Made by a program: the position numbers and the translations under genes. 7,485 bases of DNA from Desulfuromonadaceae bacterium (GTDB taxonomy: Bacteria; Desulfobacterota; Desulfuromonadia; Desulfuromonadales; Geopsychrobacteraceae), in assembly GCA_013138655.1 (NCBI GenBank), contig WTCI01000146.1:1-7485 (forward strand), written 5' to 3'. Under the pieces are notes generated by a model that did not search any database, was not told the DNA's origin, and worked only from the letters and a program-made list of their open reading frames with translations. Below are positions 6,312 through 7,485 of the stretch, piece by piece. Position 1 is the stretch's first letter. Every line of letters begins with the position of its first letter.

Positions 6312-6426
6312 TAATCTCGGCGATTTTGATTTTGTCCCGCAGTTGTCTGTACGTGTCTGTGGCAAAAAAAGGGTTAGTGCATCATAAGTGGATAACCGGA
6401 AAGGAATAAAGGGAGAATGTAGCTTC

Positions 6427-6455
6427 TTGACATTCGCAAATGCGTGGCCTAGTTT
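6427..6455 (+). promoter_or_regulatory. Candidate promoter upstream of the AT-rich gene
   Basis: A consensus TTGACA (6427-6432) is followed after 17 bp by TAGTTT (6450-6455), a weaker -10. The spacer contains the small palindrome CGCA-AA-TGCG (6435-6444), which could be an operator. Transcription would start near 6462 and run toward the short frames and the gene at 6622. Confidence 0.5.
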
Positions 6456-6468
6456 ATCGTAGTAATTC

Positions 6469-6591
6469 ATGGTTCTTGGGAGGGGGCATGATGATTATTC
6501 AAGGAAAAACGAAAAGTTGCAAGCCGTTCAGCCGGTTAAACCGGAGGAGCGGCTTTTGTTTTTAGAGCAGATCAAGAGGGCTGGCGAGTAA
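6469..6591 (+). CDS. Doubtful 40-codon frame, possibly a gene remnant
   Basis: This frame encodes 40 residues with a helix-like end, VQPVKPEERLLFLEQIKRAG, followed by Glu and stop. It lacks a Shine-Dalgarno site before ATG 6469. In the next frame, ATG 6488 or 6491 sits right after GGGAGGGGG (6478-6486), an excellent site, but encodes only about 25 residues (stop at 6563-6565). A small gene with the good start and the helical end, broken by a one-base frameshift near 6501-6520, would explain both. The family is not recognised. The same DNA also forms a terminator-like structure, so it may not code at all. Confidence 0.25.
   Translation: MVLGRGHDDYSRKNEKLQAVQPVKPEERLLFLEQIKRAGE
6521..6563 (+). 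terminator. Candidate intrinsic terminator or attenuator
   Basis: AAGCCG (6521-6526) pairs with CGGCTT (6550-6555). An inner stem CCGGT/ACCGG (6532-6536, 6540-6544) stacks within it. The T-rich tract TTTTGTTTTT (6554-6563) follows directly. This is the shape of a Rho-independent terminator about 100 nt after the candidate promoter at 6427. If real, it ends a short transcript or attenuates expression of the gene at 6622. The left arm also overlaps the short frames described at 6469-6591. Confidence 0.5.
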
Positions 6592-6621
6592 ACTCGACAA
6601 CCCGGACCATTATGTGTAGCC

Positions 6622-7389
6622 ATGAATAATTTCCACAAAATTATAGATGATGCCTTCAGCAAAAATTTACTCGTTGTAAATGAGATTGAAGATCATGACG
6701 CGAAAATTGCCTTAAAGCTATTCAATGATCAATCTTCACAAGCTGTGTGCTTCGACATTGGTGAAATTGAAACTTGGGAAGATTTCAGCTATGACGATAC
6801 ACAGATAAACCTTCCATACCCAGTAACATGGTTCGAAGCGAACTACATAAGAGAAGGCAAAAAAGAGCACGTAGGCGCACTATGCTGGGAAAATGTTACG
6901 GACTGCAAAAACGAAATTATCTTCCTGAGCTTAATCAAACAGCATCAACAACCGTGGATAATATTTGGCCTTACTTTCAATACGATATCAGAAGGAAAAA
7001 TTCATAGAGAATGTTTACCTGCTGACCGTAATATCGGCCTTAAGCTTGAGACATTATCTTCAATTATTTTTTGCTTTTTAACAGCCTTAAATTGCAACAA
7101 CATAAATGCAGTGGAAAACTTACCAAATGAGAAGATCCAGAAAAAAAGAAGAAAAAGTGGCAAAATGCCCCTCTTTTCAACTTGGACTTTGCATCTGGAC
7201 CTAATCTCTAAGAATTCAAATAGCAGCAATTCCTTAGGGCACGCATCTTCACCAAGGGTTCATTTAAGACGAGGACATCCAAGGCAATATAAACCGGGCA
7301 AGTGGACGTGGGTGAACTCTTGCGTTGTTGGAAATAAGAAGGCAGGAATAATTCACAAAGATTACGATATTGCACAAAAAAACACATAA
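6622..7389 (+). CDS. AT-rich protein of unknown function, phage/mobile-type C-terminus
   Basis: A 255-residue protein I cannot name. The N-terminal part (1-165) is acidic and mixed alpha/beta in character, with LPYPVTWFEA (64-73) and hydrophobic strands near 98-105, 112-119 and 142-157. A basic linker KKRRKSGK (174-181) follows, then a C-terminal segment (210-248) with the pattern SPRxHxRRGHxRxxxxGKxxWVxxCVVGxxxxGxxxKDY. From memory, similar endings occur in uncharacterised phage and plasmid proteins; the basic His/Arg cluster suggests nucleic-acid binding (inference). No signal peptide or clear membrane helix is seen. The gene is much richer in A and T than everything upstream, with AAA, AAT and ATA codons common, pointing to horizontal acquisition. 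No good ribosome-binding site precedes ATG 6622. Confidence 0.75.
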   Translation: MNNFHKIIDDAFSKNLLVVNEIEDHDAKIALKLFNDQSSQAVCFDIGEIETWEDFSYDDTQINLPYPVTWFEANYIREGKKEHVGALCWENVTDCKNEIIFLSLIKQHQQPWIIFGLTFNTISEGKIHRECLPADRNIGLKLETLSSIIFCFLTALNCNNINAVENLPNEKIQKKRRKSGKMPLFSTWTLHLDLISKNSNSSNSLGHASSPRVHLRRGHPRQYKPGKWTWVNSCVVGNKKAGIIHKDYDIAQKNT

Positions 7390-7485
7390 CGAAATTAATC
7401 AACACGGACGGAAAGTAGCAGCCGAAATTCTCGAATATCTCGGTGGGTCGCAAAGGTCGCGTCGCCGCCGGTTATCGCAACCGTT
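7390..7485. other. 3' edge of window, unassigned
   Basis: Base composition returns to GC-rich around 7440. A plus-strand frame is open from TTG 7370 to the window end. Its product contains HGRKVAAEILEYLGG followed by an arginine-rich run, but it overlaps the preceding gene and has no ribosome-binding site, so it is not called. The return to GC-rich sequence may mark the edge of the acquired segment. Confidence 0.3.

Larger units (their letters stand above)
5978..6398. repeat. Outer perfect 13-bp inverted repeats framing a nested repeat island
   Basis: CGGTTATCCACTT (5978-5990) and AAGTGGATAACCG (6386-6398) are exact inverted copies 395 bp apart. A second, degenerate inverted pair lies just inside: 6025-6044 and 6344-6363, 15 of 20 positions matching, built on GCCAC..GAC..GACA. 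No clean target duplication is seen at the outer ends, although CCGGAAA occurs near both (5962-5968 and 6396-6402). The interior carries no protein signature apart from the inserted miniature element at 6153-6303. It may be a decayed non-autonomous mobile element. Confidence 0.5.

Noticed and set aside
5981..6395. Two inverted DnaA-box-like sites (TTATCCACT at 5981-5989 and its complement at 6387-6395), suggesting a replication origin
   Set aside because: Each mismatches the consensus at the last base. They are simply part of the 13-bp inverted repeat, and there is no AT-rich unwinding region, DnaA-box cluster or dnaA/dnaN nearby.
6510..6520. Programmed -1 frameshift joining the two small frames
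   Set aside because: The A-rich run GGAAAAACG has only five A residues, not a proper X-XXY-YYZ slippery heptamer in the right frame; an ordinary mutation is simpler.
7370..7485. Partial gene running off the right edge
   Set aside because: Only a TTG start overlapping the upstream gene, no ribosome-binding site, and an arginine-rich run typical of a chance GC-rich frame.

Overview
The window looks like chromosomal DNA of a Desulfuromonadia-type deltaproteobacterium (Geobacter, Pelobacter or Desulfuromonas relatives). This is an inference from three things: a mid-to-high GC coding style, an Rrf2 regulator followed by cysK, and intergenic gaps full of short palindromic repeats of the sort common in that group. 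No rRNA, tRNA or CRISPR array is visible.

Layout. Positions 1-330 hold no gene but carry three palindromic repeat units: two GGGACTGTCCC-type units and one 74-bp twin-hairpin element with 10-bp terminal inverted repeats. Positions 412-1233 encode a CvfB/YitL-type RNA-binding protein (S1 domains plus winged helix). From 1372 a near-perfect sigma-70 promoter drives a same-strand gene run: an Rrf2/IscR-like regulator (1433-1909), cysteine synthase (1991-2911), the PP-loop sulfur transferase LarE (2916-3734), a small four-helix membrane protein (3774-4196), a secreted staphylococcal-type nuclease (about 4193-4690) and a five-helix MscS-family channel (4752-5879). Gaps are short (4-81 nt) or overlapping and no terminator is seen inside, so an operon is likely at least from the regulator to larE, and possibly to the channel.

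Positions 5880-6621 are the accessory region. Inverted repeats are nested there like shells: an outer perfect 13-bp pair, a degenerate 20-bp pair, then a clean 151-bp miniature transposon with perfect 14-bp ends beginning GTAA and an 8-bp target duplication (IS66-like rules), itself containing two 8-bp-stem hairpins. Next come a promoter-like site, two tiny overlapping reading frames and a terminator-like hairpin. The last gene (6622-7389) is clearly AT-richer than the rest. It encodes a 255-residue protein of unknown function with a basic, mobile-element-like C-terminal motif.

How the genes fit together. The Rrf2 protein has cysteines placed as in Fe-S sensing relatives and is well placed to control cysteine synthesis from its own promoter. 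LarE transfers sulfur to the nickel-pincer cofactor precursor, and in the characterised Lactobacillus plantarum enzyme it gives up sulfur from its own cysteine. Placing it 4 nt after cysK gives a plausible sulfur-supply link, although the partner genes larA, larB and larC are not in the window. The downstream membrane protein, nuclease and channel have no obvious functional tie to sulfur. I did not find a demonstrable new defence or biosynthetic system. The best candidates for novelty are the nested-repeat island, the short promoter-to-terminator unit, and the AT-rich orphan gene next to them.
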